Source: an uncultured bacterium
GTDB lineage: Bacteria; Bacillota; Clostridia; Oscillospirales; Oscillospiraceae
DNA length: 50,693 nucleotides
Direction of reading: 5' to 3'
Assembly (NCBI GenBank): GCA_947364395.1
Contig: CANASS010000011.1
Location: 1-50,693 of the forward strand
Below the pieces are notes generated by a model, which saw only the letters and a program-made list of their open reading frames with translations, was not told the DNA's origin and did not search any database. Of the stretch, positions 32,804 through 40,283 are shown piece after piece. Each line of letters begins with the position of its first letter. The stretch's first letter is position 1. Both the position numbers and the translations under genes were made by a program.

Positions 32804-33795
32804 ATATCAAGAATTTGGCCCTGGGCTGGGGAAAGCGGCTGCTCTCCCTTCTGCTCAGCATGTTTCTGCTGGTCACCATTGTGTTCTATGTCTCACGCCT
32901 GGCCCCCGGCGACCCGCTGGTCTCCTACTACGGCGACCGGGTGGAGCGGATGACCCCAGCCGAGCGGGCCTGGGCGGAGGACAGGCTGGGGCTCAACGAT
33001 CCAATCACGGTGCAGTATATCCGCTGGCTGGGCCGGGCCCTCCAGGGTGACTTTGGGATCTCCTACCAATACAAAATGGACGCGGCGGAGGTCATTGCCA
33101 GCCGGGCCGGAAACACGCTGGTCCTGGGCGGCACTGGGTTTGTGCTCACCTTTTCCCTGTCCCTGCTGCTGGGGGTGCTGTGCGCCTGGCATGAGGACGG
33201 GCCGCTGGACCGGGTCCTCTGCAAGCTGGGCGCCGTTGCCAGCTGCGTCCCGGAGTTCTGGCTGTCCCTGGTGTTCATCCTGGTATTTTCCGTCACCCTG
33301 CGCTGGCTGCCCAGCTCCGGGGCCTACTCCATCGGGGGCGGCGGCCTGGGCGACCGGCTGGCCCATCTGGCGCTCCCGGTGAGCGTGGTGGTGGCCGGGC
33401 ACCTGTGGTACTACGCCTACATGGTCCGCAACCGGCTGCTGGAGGAGGTGCGGGCGGATTACGTTCTGCTGGCCAAAGCCAAAGGGCTGACCGAGGGCCG
33501 CGTCATGTTCCGCCACTGCCTGCGCAGCGCCATCCCCTCCTACCTGAGCCTCATGGCCATCTCTGTGCCCCACATTTTAGGGGGCACTTACATTGTGGAG
33601 ATGGTGTTCTCCTACCCCGGCCTGGGGACGCTGTCCTATGAGAGCGCCCGGTATCAGGATTACAACCTGCTGATGCTGCTGTGCCTGCTGTCCGGAACGG
33701 TGGTCATGGTCAGCGGCATGATCGCCCAGTTCGTCAATCAGCGGCTGGACCCCCGGCTCGGCGTCCGGGACACGGCGGGGGTGAGTCAGTTATGA
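32800..33795 (+). CDS. ABC transporter permease, DppB/NikB type
   Basis: Inner-membrane permease of 331 residues with six predicted membrane segments. It has the N-terminal family signature (FYVSRLAPGDPL, about 28-39), the cytoplasmic coupling loop RADYVLLAKAKGLTEGRVMFRH (split here by its EAA-like core, about 205-225) and the terminal VEMVFSYPGLG motif. The start at 32800 overlaps the preceding ATPase stop; the upstream frame is antisense-like filler. Partner of the next gene. Confidence 0.9.
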   Translation: MNIKNLALGWGKRLLSLLLSMFLLVTIVFYVSRLAPGDPLVSYYGDRVERMTPAERAWAEDRLGLNDPITVQYIRWLGRALQGDFGISYQYKMDAAEVIASRAGNTLVLGGTGFVLTFSLSLLLGVLCAWHEDGPLDRVLCKLGAVASCVPEFWLSLVFILVFSVTLRWLPSSGAYSIGGGGLGDRLAHLALPVSVVVAGHLWYYAYMVRNRLLEEVRADYVLLAKAKGLTEGRVMFRHCLRSAIPSYLSLMAISVPHILGGTYIVEMVFSYPGLGTLSYESARYQDYNLLMLLCLLSGTVVMVSGMIAQFVNQRLDPRLGVRDTAGVSQL

Positions 33796-34673
33796 GCGCA
33801 CCGTTTGAACGGGCAGGCATCCGTCCCCTGCCGCCGGAGCCGCCGGCCAAGCCCCAGCGGCGGCGGGGTGCGCCGGTGCTGTCCGCCCTCCTGCTGTCGG
33901 CCATCGTCATGGGGTGCCTGACCTGCGGCCTTTTCGCGGCGGGGGACCCCTCTTACATGGATTTGCAGCATTGCGCCGTCCCCCCCGGAAGCGACTTCTG
34001 GTTCGGGACGGACACCATGGGGCGGGACATCTTCTCCATGATCTGGCATGGCGGGCGGCTGTCCCTGTTCATCGGCGTGACGGCGGCGGCGGTGTCCACA
34101 GCGCTGGGCGTGGTGTTCGGCGCGGCCAGCGGCTGCGCCCCGGACTGGCTGGACGCCGCCCTCATGCGGCTGGCGGAGATCTGGCTCAGCGTGCCCAGCC
34201 TCCTCCTCACCGTCCTGCTCCAGGCGGCGCTGGGCCGGGCCAGTCCCTTGTCCCTCTCCCTGGTCATCGGCGCTGCCAGCTGGACGGCCATTGCCAAGGT
34301 GGTGCGCACCGAGGTACGGCAGCTTCGGAACAGCGAGTATATTTTGGCGGCGAAAGCCATGGGCGGCGGCTTCTTTTACCTACTTCGGCGGCACCTGGCC
34401 CCCAACTTCATCCCCTCCATCCTGTTCATGGTGGTGATGAACGTGCGGACCGCCATCGCGGCGGAATCTACCCTCAGCTTCATGGGCCTGGGCCTGCCCC
34501 TGGAGACCGTCACCTGGGGCGGTATGCTGTCCCTGTCGGAAAAGGCCCTTCTGAGCGGCGCGTGGTGGATCATCCTCATCCCCGGCGGGTTTTTGACCGT
34601 GACGCTGCTGTGCGTCACCAGTCTGGGCGACCATTTGCGTAAGAGCGCCAGCCGCCGGGAGCGTAACCTGTAA
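33792..34673 (+). CDS. ABC transporter permease, DppC/NikC type
   Basis: Second permease, 293 residues. A proline-rich cytoplasmic N-terminus (LPPEPPAKPQRRRG) leads to the first helix, then the family signature FGTDTMGRDIFSMIWHG (about 75-91), the EAA loop YILAAKAMGGG (about 195-205) and the FMGLGLPLETVTWGGML segment. The start at 33792 overlaps the previous stop in ATGA form. It ends the transporter part; larE follows after 126 bases with its own promoter. Confidence 0.9.
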   Translation: MSAPFERAGIRPLPPEPPAKPQRRRGAPVLSALLLSAIVMGCLTCGLFAAGDPSYMDLQHCAVPPGSDFWFGTDTMGRDIFSMIWHGGRLSLFIGVTAAAVSTALGVVFGAASGCAPDWLDAALMRLAEIWLSVPSLLLTVLLQAALGRASPLSLSLVIGAASWTAIAKVVRTEVRQLRNSEYILAAKAMGGGFFYLLRRHLAPNFIPSILFMVVMNVRTAIAAESTLSFMGLGLPLETVTWGGMLSLSEKALLSGAWWIILIPGGFLTVTLLCVTSLGDHLRKSASRRERNL

Positions 34674-34690
34674 AAACCTTCCCTCCCTTC

Positions 34691-34719
34691 TTGCGCCGCG
34701 CCCCTGGGTCTGCTATGAT
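34691..34719 (+). promoter_or_regulatory. Probable sigma-A promoter of larE-larB-larC
   Basis: TTGCGC (34691-34696), 17-base spacer, TATGAT (34714-34719). The leader of about 75 bases holds two small GC hairpins, the second of which covers part of the larE Shine-Dalgarno. Confidence 0.65.
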
Positions 34720-34775
34720 ACTGTCAGCTGAATCAACCGCGTTGCGGCTTCGTCCGATCCCATCATATAGACAAG

Positions 34776-34793
34776 CCCGCCATCCGGCGGGAG
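34776..34793 (+). promoter_or_regulatory. Hairpin covering the larE Shine-Dalgarno
   Basis: CCCGCC (34776-34781) pairs with GGCGGG (34786-34791) around ATCC. The ribosome-binding GGGAG (34789-34793) overlaps the 3' arm and lies 6 bases before the GTG start. A second hairpin (CCGC-GTT-GCGG) lies at about 34737-34747. Translational control of larE is inferred. Confidence 0.5.
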
Positions 34794-34799
34794 AATTGA

Positions 34800-35558
34800 G
34801 TGAATACCATGGAACTGAAGGATTTTTTCGCGGAGCACCCCAGGGCGGCGCTGGCCTTTTCCGGCGGCGTGGACTCCGCTTACCTGCTGTACGCGGCGGC
34901 CCAATGGGGGGCCGACCTGCGGCCCTACTTTGTGGACACCGTCTTCCAGCCCCGGTTTGAGCTGGCCGACGCCCGGCGCCTGTGCGGAGAGCTGGGCGCG
35001 GCGCTCCAGGTTTTGCCGGTGGACATTTTGTCGGTCTCCCCCGTGGCTGAAAACCCGCCGGACCGATGCTATCACTGTAAAAGGGCCATCTTTTCCGCCA
35101 TTGCCGCCGCCGCGGAGCGGGACGGTTACCCCCTCCTGCTGGACGGCACCAACGCCTCCGACCCCGAGGAGGACCGGCCCGGGATGCGGGCTCTCCGGGA
35201 ACTGGAGGTGCGCTCCCCTCTGCGGGAATGTGGGCTGACCAAGGATGAGATACGGCAGCTGTCCCGGAAGGCGGGGCTGTTCACCTGGGATAAGCCCGCC
35301 TACGCCTGTCTGGCCACCCGGGTGCCCCCGGGGACGGCCATCGGGCGGCGGGATTTGGAGCGGACCGAACAGGCGGAGGACTATTTGGCCCGGCTGGGCT
35401 TTCGGGATTTCCGGGTGCGGCTGCTGGATGGCTGCGCCCGCATCCAGGTCCCGGCGGCCCAGCTCCCCCTGGCACTGGAGCGGCGGGGGGAAATTTTCTC
35501 AGAATTGAGGCAATTCTACAGCGGCGTACTGCTGGATTTGGAGGCGCGGAATGAATAA
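34800..35558 (+). CDS. larE: LarE, sulfur transferase for the nickel-pincer cofactor
   Basis: Transfers sulfur twice to pyridinium bis-carboxylate mononucleotide in making the nickel-pincer nucleotide cofactor. The PP-loop AFSGGVDSAYLL (about residues 19-30) binds ATP. Cysteines lie in RCYHCKR (about 85-91) and in PAYACLATRVPPGT (about 170), the latter equivalent to the sacrificial cysteine of the Lactobacillus enzyme. Three such cysteines point to the variant that holds an iron-sulfur cluster. The GTG start has GGGAG 6 bases upstream; an ATG at 34809 is possible. It overlaps larB by 8 bases. Confidence 0.92.
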   Translation: MNTMELKDFFAEHPRAALAFSGGVDSAYLLYAAAQWGADLRPYFVDTVFQPRFELADARRLCGELGAALQVLPVDILSVSPVAENPPDRCYHCKRAIFSAIAAAAERDGYPLLLDGTNASDPEEDRPGMRALRELEVRSPLRECGLTKDEIRQLSRKAGLFTWDKPAYACLATRVPPGTAIGRRDLERTEQAEDYLARLGFRDFRVRLLDGCARIQVPAAQLPLALERRGEIFSELRQFYSGVLLDLEARNE

Positions 35559-36306
35559 CGAGGTAAAGCGGATTTTGGAGGCCGTCCGAGCGGGCGAGAC
35601 CACCGTGGACGACGCCCTGCTGAAGCTGAAGGCCGCCCCCTTTGAGGACATTGGCTACGCCAAGGTGGACCTCCACCGCAAGGTCCGCCAGGGGGCGGCG
35701 GAGGTAATCTACGGCGCGGGAAAGACCCCGGAGCAGATTGTGGGCATCCTGTCCGCCATGAAGCGGGCCGGGCAGGACACGATACTCATCACCCGGCTGT
35801 CCCCGGAGTCCGCCGGCGCGGTGGCCCGGACCCACCCGCTGGACTACCACCCCGACGCCCGGGTGGCCATCGTGGGAGACATCCCTCCCGCCGACGGCCT
35901 GGGGACGGTGGTGGTGGCCACCGGGGGCACCAGCGACATCCCTGTGGCGGAGGAGGCGGCGCTGACCGCCCAGGTGCTGGGCAGCCGGGTCACCCGGCTG
36001 TACGACGTGGGGGTGGCGGGGCTCCACCGCACTTTGGCCCACCTGGACGAGATCATGACGGCCAGCGTCATCATCGCCATCGCCGGGATGGAGGGAGCCC
36101 TGGCCAGCGTCATCGGCGGGCTGGCCGACTGCCCGGTGATCGCGGTGCCCACCAGCGTGGGCTATGGCGCGTCCTTCCAGGGGCTGTCCGCCCTGCTGTC
36201 CATGCTGAACTCCTGCGCCAGCGGGGTATCGGTGGTCAATATCGACAACGGCTTCGGCGCGGGCTATCTGGCCAACATGATAAACCATATGGAGGCAACG
36301 CAATGA
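35551..36306 (+). CDS. larB: LarB, pyridinium-3,5-biscarboxylate mononucleotide synthase
   Basis: Carboxylates nicotinate adenine dinucleotide and releases AMP, the first step of nickel-pincer cofactor synthesis. The protein has 251 residues and resembles PurE in its C-terminal half: ATGGTSDIPVAEEAALTAQ (about residues 127-145), AGMEGALASVIGGL and VPTSVGYGASFQG. The N-terminal region carries the KVDLHRKVRQGAAEVIYGAGKT-type segment near residue 35. It overlaps larE by 8 bases and larC by 4. Confidence 0.94.
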   Translation: MNNEVKRILEAVRAGETTVDDALLKLKAAPFEDIGYAKVDLHRKVRQGAAEVIYGAGKTPEQIVGILSAMKRAGQDTILITRLSPESAGAVARTHPLDYHPDARVAIVGDIPPADGLGTVVVATGGTSDIPVAEEAALTAQVLGSRVTRLYDVGVAGLHRTLAHLDEIMTASVIIAIAGMEGALASVIGGLADCPVIAVPTSVGYGASFQGLSALLSMLNSCASGVSVVNIDNGFGAGYLANMINHMEATQ

Positions 36307-37553
36307 AAACCTTATATTTGGACCTGTCCATGGGGGCCGCCGGGGACATGCTGGCCGCCGCCCTGCTGGAGCTTCTGCCCGACCCGGACAGCTTCCTGGC
36401 GGAGCTGAACGGCCTGGGCATACCCGGCGTCCGCTATCAGCGGGAGCGTGCGGTGAAATGCGGTGTCACAGGCACCCATCTGGCCGTGACGGTGGACGGA
36501 GAGGAGGAGCACAGCCACGACCACCATCCCCATGACCACGGGCATGAGCACCACCATGACCAGGGAACTCACGATCACGAACACCGCCTGGGCCATGAGC
36601 ACGGCAGCCACCACCACAGCGGGATTCACGACATTGAGCACATTGTCCGGGACCACCTTGCCCTGCCAAGCAAGGTCAAGGATGATGTGATGGCGGTCTA
36701 CGCCCTCATCGCCCAGGCGGAAAGCCATGTCCACGGCGCGCCGGTGACGGAGATCCACTTTCACGAGGTGGGGACCATGGATGCGGTGGCGGATATCACG
36801 GCGGTGTGCCTGCTGATGGACCGGCTGGCCCCGGACCTGGTGACGGCCTCCCCCGTCCACGTGGGCAACGGACAGGTCCGCTGCGCCCACGGCATCCTGC
36901 CGGTGCCCGCCCCCGCCACCGCCCACATTCTCCGGGACGTGCCCATCTACGGCGGGCAGATCCAGGGCGAGTTGTGCACCCCCACCGGGGCCGCCCTGCT
37001 GAAGCATTTTGCCGCTCAATTCGGCCCCATGCCCCTCATGCGCACCCAGGCCGTGGGCTACGGCTGCGGCAAAAAGGACTTTGAAGCGGCCAACTGCGTC
37101 CGGGCCATGCTGGGCGAGGCCGGAGACGGCGGGGACCAGGTGGCTGTCCTGTCCTGCAATCTGGACGATATGACCGCCGAGGCGCTGGGCTTCGCCGTGG
37201 AGCGGCTCTTTGAGGCCGGGGCGCTGGATGCGTACACTGTACCCGCCGGCATGAAAAAATCCCGCCCCGGCGTGCTCCTCCAGGCAATCTGCCGCATACA
37301 GGACCGTCAGGCTGTGACGGAGGCTCTCTTTCGCCATACAACTACCCTGGGCATACGGGAGATTATCAGCCGCAGGTATGTGCTGGAGCGGTCCGTTCAA
37401 GCGCTGGACACTCCCTGGGGGCCTGTCCGCAGGAAGGAATCCAGCGGTTATGGCGTATCTCGGATCAAATATGAGTACGAGGATCTGGCGCGGATCGCCA
37501 GAGAGCAAAAGATCAGCCTGGAGCAAGCCAGACGGCTGGTGGAAGGCGGCTGA
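36303..37553 (+). CDS. larC: LarC, nickel-insertion cyclometallase
   Basis: Inserts nickel into the dithiolated nucleotide with CTP. The N-terminus YLDLSMGAAGDMLAAAL is the LarC signature. Residues about 65-115 are a very His-rich loop that probably binds nickel, followed by HFHEVG-type histidine motifs (ITEIHFHEVGTMDAVADI region about 145-160). The C-terminal CTP-binding half includes CNLDDMTAEALGFA. In Lactobacillus plantarum two reading frames are joined by a programmed frameshift, but here both halves form one frame of 416 residues. It ends the lar operon at a strong hairpin. Confidence 0.94.
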   Translation: MKTLYLDLSMGAAGDMLAAALLELLPDPDSFLAELNGLGIPGVRYQRERAVKCGVTGTHLAVTVDGEEEHSHDHHPHDHGHEHHHDQGTHDHEHRLGHEHGSHHHSGIHDIEHIVRDHLALPSKVKDDVMAVYALIAQAESHVHGAPVTEIHFHEVGTMDAVADITAVCLLMDRLAPDLVTASPVHVGNGQVRCAHGILPVPAPATAHILRDVPIYGGQIQGELCTPTGAALLKHFAAQFGPMPLMRTQAVGYGCGKKDFEAANCVRAMLGEAGDGGDQVAVLSCNLDDMTAEALGFAVERLFEAGALDAYTVPAGMKKSRPGVLLQAICRIQDRQAVTEALFRHTTTLGIREIISRRYVLERSVQALDTPWGPVRRKESSGYGVSRIKYEYEDLARIAREQKISLEQARRLVEGG

Positions 37554-37568
37554 CAGAAAGGCCAAATG

Positions 37569-37611
37569 AGAAAGCGTCCCGCAGGCCGGTAAACGGCGCG
37601 GGACGCTTTCT
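37569..37611. terminator. Bidirectional terminator between larC and sigG
   Basis: A perfect 14-bp stem, AGAAAGCGTCCCGC with GCGGGACGCTTTCT, around a 15-base loop, between convergent genes. T-tracts are short on both sides, but the stem is very stable. Confidence 0.8.
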
Positions 37612-37627
37612 GTCTATCAAAATACCT

Positions 37628-38398
37628 TTATAGCTCTTTTCGTATCCGGTTCAGCGCGTTTTTCTCCAGCCGGGACACCTGTGCCTGGGATATGCCCACC
37701 TCGGCGGACACCTCCATCTGGGTCTTTCCCTGAAAAAACCGCAGGGCTAAAATGCGCCGCTCCCGCTCATCCAGCTTGCTGATGGCGTCTCCCAGGGCGA
37801 TATGCTCCAGCCACGCTTCATCGGTGTTTTTTCGGTCTTTCACCTGATCCATGACGCACACCGTGTCCCCGCCGTCGGAGTACACCGGCTCGAACAGGGA
37901 CACCGGGTCCACCACCGCGTCCAGCGCCATCACCACATCCTCCCGGCGCAGCTCCAGAATCTTGGCGATCTCGTCCACGGTGGGCTCCTTCTGGTGCTCC
38001 GCCATGTATTTCTCTTTGGCCTGAAGCACCCGGTAGGCGGTGTCCCGCACCGACCGGGACACCCGGATGGCGCTGTTGTCCCGCAGATAGCGGCGGATCT
38101 CCCCCACGATCATGGGTACGCCATAGGTGGAAAACCGCACGTCCATCTCAATGTTGAAATTGTCGATAGCCTTAATCAGCCCAATGCAGCCCACTTGAAA
38201 CAGGTCGTCCACATTCTCTCCCCTGCTGGCGAACTTCTGAATGACGGACAGCACCAGACGCAGGTTGCCGGAGATCAGCTCCTCCCTGGCCCCCATGTCC
38301 CCCGCCCTGGCCCGGCGCAGCAGCTCCAGGCTCTCCTCGCTTTTCAACACCTTCAGCTTGGCCGTATTGACCCCGCAGATCTCCACCTTGCCCTGCAC
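37628..38398 (-). CDS. sigG: Sporulation sigma factor SigG
   Basis: Late forespore sigma factor. The N-terminal segment KVEICGVNTAKLKVL distinguishes SigG from SigF. Region 2 carries LRLVLSVIQKFASRGENVDDLFQ and GEIRRYLRDN, and region 4 ends with KTQMEVSAEVGISQAQVSRLEKNA. I place the start at the GTG at 38398 (MQGKVEICG), 6 bases after GAGGTG; a GTG at 38407 is the alternative. A SigF-type promoter precedes it. In most Clostridia it directly follows sigE; here another gene lies between them. Confidence 0.95.
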   Translation of the reverse strand: MQGKVEICGVNTAKLKVLKSEESLELLRRARAGDMGAREELISGNLRLVLSVIQKFASRGENVDDLFQVGCIGLIKAIDNFNIEMDVRFSTYGVPMIVGEIRRYLRDNSAIRVSRSVRDTAYRVLQAKEKYMAEHQKEPTVDEIAKILELRREDVVMALDAVVDPVSLFEPVYSDGGDTVCVMDQVKDRKNTDEAWLEHIALGDAISKLDERERRILALRFFQGKTQMEVSAEVGISQAQVSRLEKNALNRIRKEL

Positions 38399-38431
38399 CG
38401 CGAACACCTCACTCGGAATTGATTCAAAGTC

Positions 38432-38459
38432 AGTATTTCCGATGGGCGCTCATTCATAC
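38432..38459 (-). promoter_or_regulatory. SigF/SigG-type promoter of sigG
   Basis: Minus strand GTATG (38455-38459), 14 bases, GGAAATACT (38432-38440). The -10 matches the forespore consensus GGNNANAMT in all fixed positions; the -35 matches GYWTA except the last base. Transcription would start about 15-20 bases before the sigG start. Confidence 0.7.
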
Positions 38460-38546
38460 TGCGGCGGGGCAGGGTATATTTTTTATCGTCAGACCGCTTT
38501 CGATGGAATTTTTCGGATGCTTTTTCTCAATAGAACATTTGTCGAA

Positions 38547-38575
38547 GGGGATTTCGCCCAAAAGGCGAAATCCCC
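38547..38575. terminator. Hairpin after the HAD gene
   Basis: A perfect 12-bp stem, GGGGATTTCGCC with its complement, and a 5-base loop, 25 bases beyond the HAD gene stop. There is no long T-run on the minus strand, so termination is likely but not certain. Confidence 0.55.
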
Positions 38576-38600
38576 CGATAAAATGGAAGTTGTCTATATC

Positions 38601-39356
38601 TTAAATGATTGACAACACCTTTCCTTCAATAAAGCGGGCCACACCATCCTCGTCATTGCTGCCTGCAACATAGTCTGCTTCGCTAATCACAGTCTCAATT
38701 GCATTAGCAACGGCTACACCAGCCCCACACATCTGAATGGGTTCAATATCATCGTTATCATCACCAAAATAGACGGTTTCAGTTTTTGATATATTCAAGG
38801 CTTTAAGCATTGCGCAGATTCCATTCCATTTTGTCGCATTTTTACTCATAATCTGCACAAGATCTCCATTTGCAACGGTATAATATGTATCGTTAGTCAG
38901 AATATTTTCAACATGACGATACAATGTATTGCTCTTGCTGCTTACCAATATTTTGTACAACGCGCCCTGCGTCGGTAGGTTTGGGAAACCACTATAGTGA
39001 GTAGAATTCCATTCAGGAATTTCAGCATTAGAGTATATCCCATCGCTTGTTTCGACAGAAATGAGCGCATCAGGCATTAAAACAAGCTTGGATAAAACAT
39101 ACTTTCCGCTCAGAGGTGAAATACCGTTTTCCACCACTGAATTTGGCAGGATAGTCCGAGCCCCATTCATAGTCGTAATTGCATCGAAGCAAATTTGCTT
39201 ATGGTATTGCAAAATGCTTCTTTCAGGTCTTGCTGTGGCAGCCATTATGGCGATACCTCTATCATGGCATTTCCGCATAATATCAAGCGTGTATTCAGAA
39301 ATCGTTTTGTCCGTACGTAATAATGTTCTGTCCAAATCTGTGATAATAGCCCTCAT
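38601..39356 (-). CDS. HAD-family (Cof-type) phosphatase, AT-rich, between sigE and sigG
   Basis: Hydrolase of 251 residues. The nucleophile motif IITDLDRTLLRTD is at the N-terminus, the Cof-type cap follows, and motif 4 GDDNDDIEPIQ (about residue 197) binds magnesium. The nucleophile-plus-two residue is arginine (DLDRT) where most family members have glycine (DxDGT). Base composition is much lower in GC than every neighbour, and the gene has its own promoter and GGAGGAG site 8 bases before the ATG. It separates sigE from sigG, so recent acquisition is likely. Substrate unknown. Confidence 0.85.
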   Translation of the reverse strand: MRAIITDLDRTLLRTDKTISEYTLDIMRKCHDRGIAIMAATARPERSILQYHKQICFDAITTMNGARTILPNSVVENGISPLSGKYVLSKLVLMPDALISVETSDGIYSNAEIPEWNSTHYSGFPNLPTQGALYKILVSSKSNTLYRHVENILTNDTYYTVANGDLVQIMSKNATKWNGICAMLKALNISKTETVYFGDDNDDIEPIQMCGAGVAVANAIETVISEADYVAGSNDEDGVARFIEGKVLSII

Positions 39357-39403
39357 TCAACAACTCCTCCACAAAGCCCTATTTCTTGCATTAATGTGAG
39401 TGA

Positions 39404-39432
39404 AGTATATCACCGAACAGAACGACATTCAA
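39404..39432 (-). promoter_or_regulatory. Sigma-A promoter of the HAD gene
   Basis: Minus strand TTGAAT (39427-39432), 17-base spacer, TATACT (39404-39409), in AT-rich sequence about 50 bases before the HAD start. Confidence 0.75.
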
Positions 39433-39559
39433 CCCTTTTTATAAAACCCTGATAAGCTGGCAATGCCCCGGTATATACCCGGCGCCGCTTGTTTGTGACC
39501 GCCGGCCCTCAAGCCTCAGCAAGCTTTCTATTTCGGATCAGTTTTTTCGGTATCCATTT
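39433..39559. other. Gap downstream of sigE
   Basis: No gene is seen. It marks the change from the AT-rich HAD segment to the GC-rich sigE gene. A weak AAGC-N7-GCTT hairpin at about 39510-39530 is the only candidate terminator for sigE. Confidence 0.4.
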
Positions 39560-40282
39560 TCACATCATCCGTAAAATTTCTTTTTTGAGCCGGTCAATAA
39601 TCCGCTTCTCCAGCCGGGAGATGTAGGATTGGCTGATGCCCAGCTGGTCGGCCACCTCCTTCTGGGTGCGCTCCCGCCTGCCGTCCAGCCCGAAACGCAG
39701 GGTGATAATGGTGCGCTCCCGCTCCGACAGCTTTGTGATGGCGGTGAACAGCAGGTCCCGGTCCACATCGTCCTCCAGAGGCTTTTCTATGCTGTCCTCC
39801 TCTGTGCCCAGCACGTCGGACAGCAGCAGCTCGTTGCCGTCCCAGTCAGTGTTCAGCGGCTCGTCCAAGGACACCTCTCCCCGGCGGTTGGCGTTTTTCC
39901 GCAGGTGCATCAGGATCTCATTCTCAATGCACCGGGAGGCGTAGGTGGCCAGCTTGATGTTTTTGGCCGGCTTATAGGTCTCCACCGCCTTGATGAGCCC
40001 GATGGTGCCGATGGAGATCAGGTCCTCAATTCCAACCCCGGTATTCTCAAACCGCCGGGCGATATAAACAACCAGCCGTAAATTGTGTTCGATGAGCCGG
40101 GACCGGGCCTCCTGGCGGCCCTCCTCCCCTTCCAGCGCCGCCAGCAGGCGGCTCTCCTCCTCCCGGGTCAGGGGGGCCGGCAGAGTGTCGCTGCCGCCGA
40201 TGTAGTGGAGGGAGCCTTGGAGCGGAACGCCCAGCCGTTCCAACAGCCGGCACAGCCGGATATATGTATTGGTTAAGAGCAT
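39560..40282 (-). CDS. sigE: Sporulation sigma factor SigE (pro-sigma-E)
   Basis: Early mother-cell sigma factor, 240 residues, made as an inactive precursor. The N-terminal 25-30 residues (through LQGSLHYIGGSDTLP) form the pro-sequence removed by SpoIIGA. Region 2 has NLRLVVYIARRFENTGVGIEDLISIG and region 4 has RTQKEVADQLGISQSYISRLEKRI. The gene follows spoIIGA after one base, as in Bacillus. Its partner sigG is not adjacent because of the HAD gene. Confidence 0.96.
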   Translation of the reverse strand: MLLTNTYIRLCRLLERLGVPLQGSLHYIGGSDTLPAPLTREEESRLLAALEGEEGRQEARSRLIEHNLRLVVYIARRFENTGVGIEDLISIGTIGLIKAVETYKPAKNIKLATYASRCIENEILMHLRKNANRRGEVSLDEPLNTDWDGNELLLSDVLGTEEDSIEKPLEDDVDRDLLFTAITKLSERERTIITLRFGLDGRRERTQKEVADQLGISQSYISRLEKRIIDRLKKEILRMM

Positions 40283-40283
40283 G

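Noticed and set aside
36480..36660. Tandem DNA repeat or CRISPR-like array in larC.
   Set aside because: The CAC/CAT/GAC-rich sequence simply encodes the His-rich loop; there is no fixed repeat unit or spacer structure. No CRISPR array was seen anywhere in the window.
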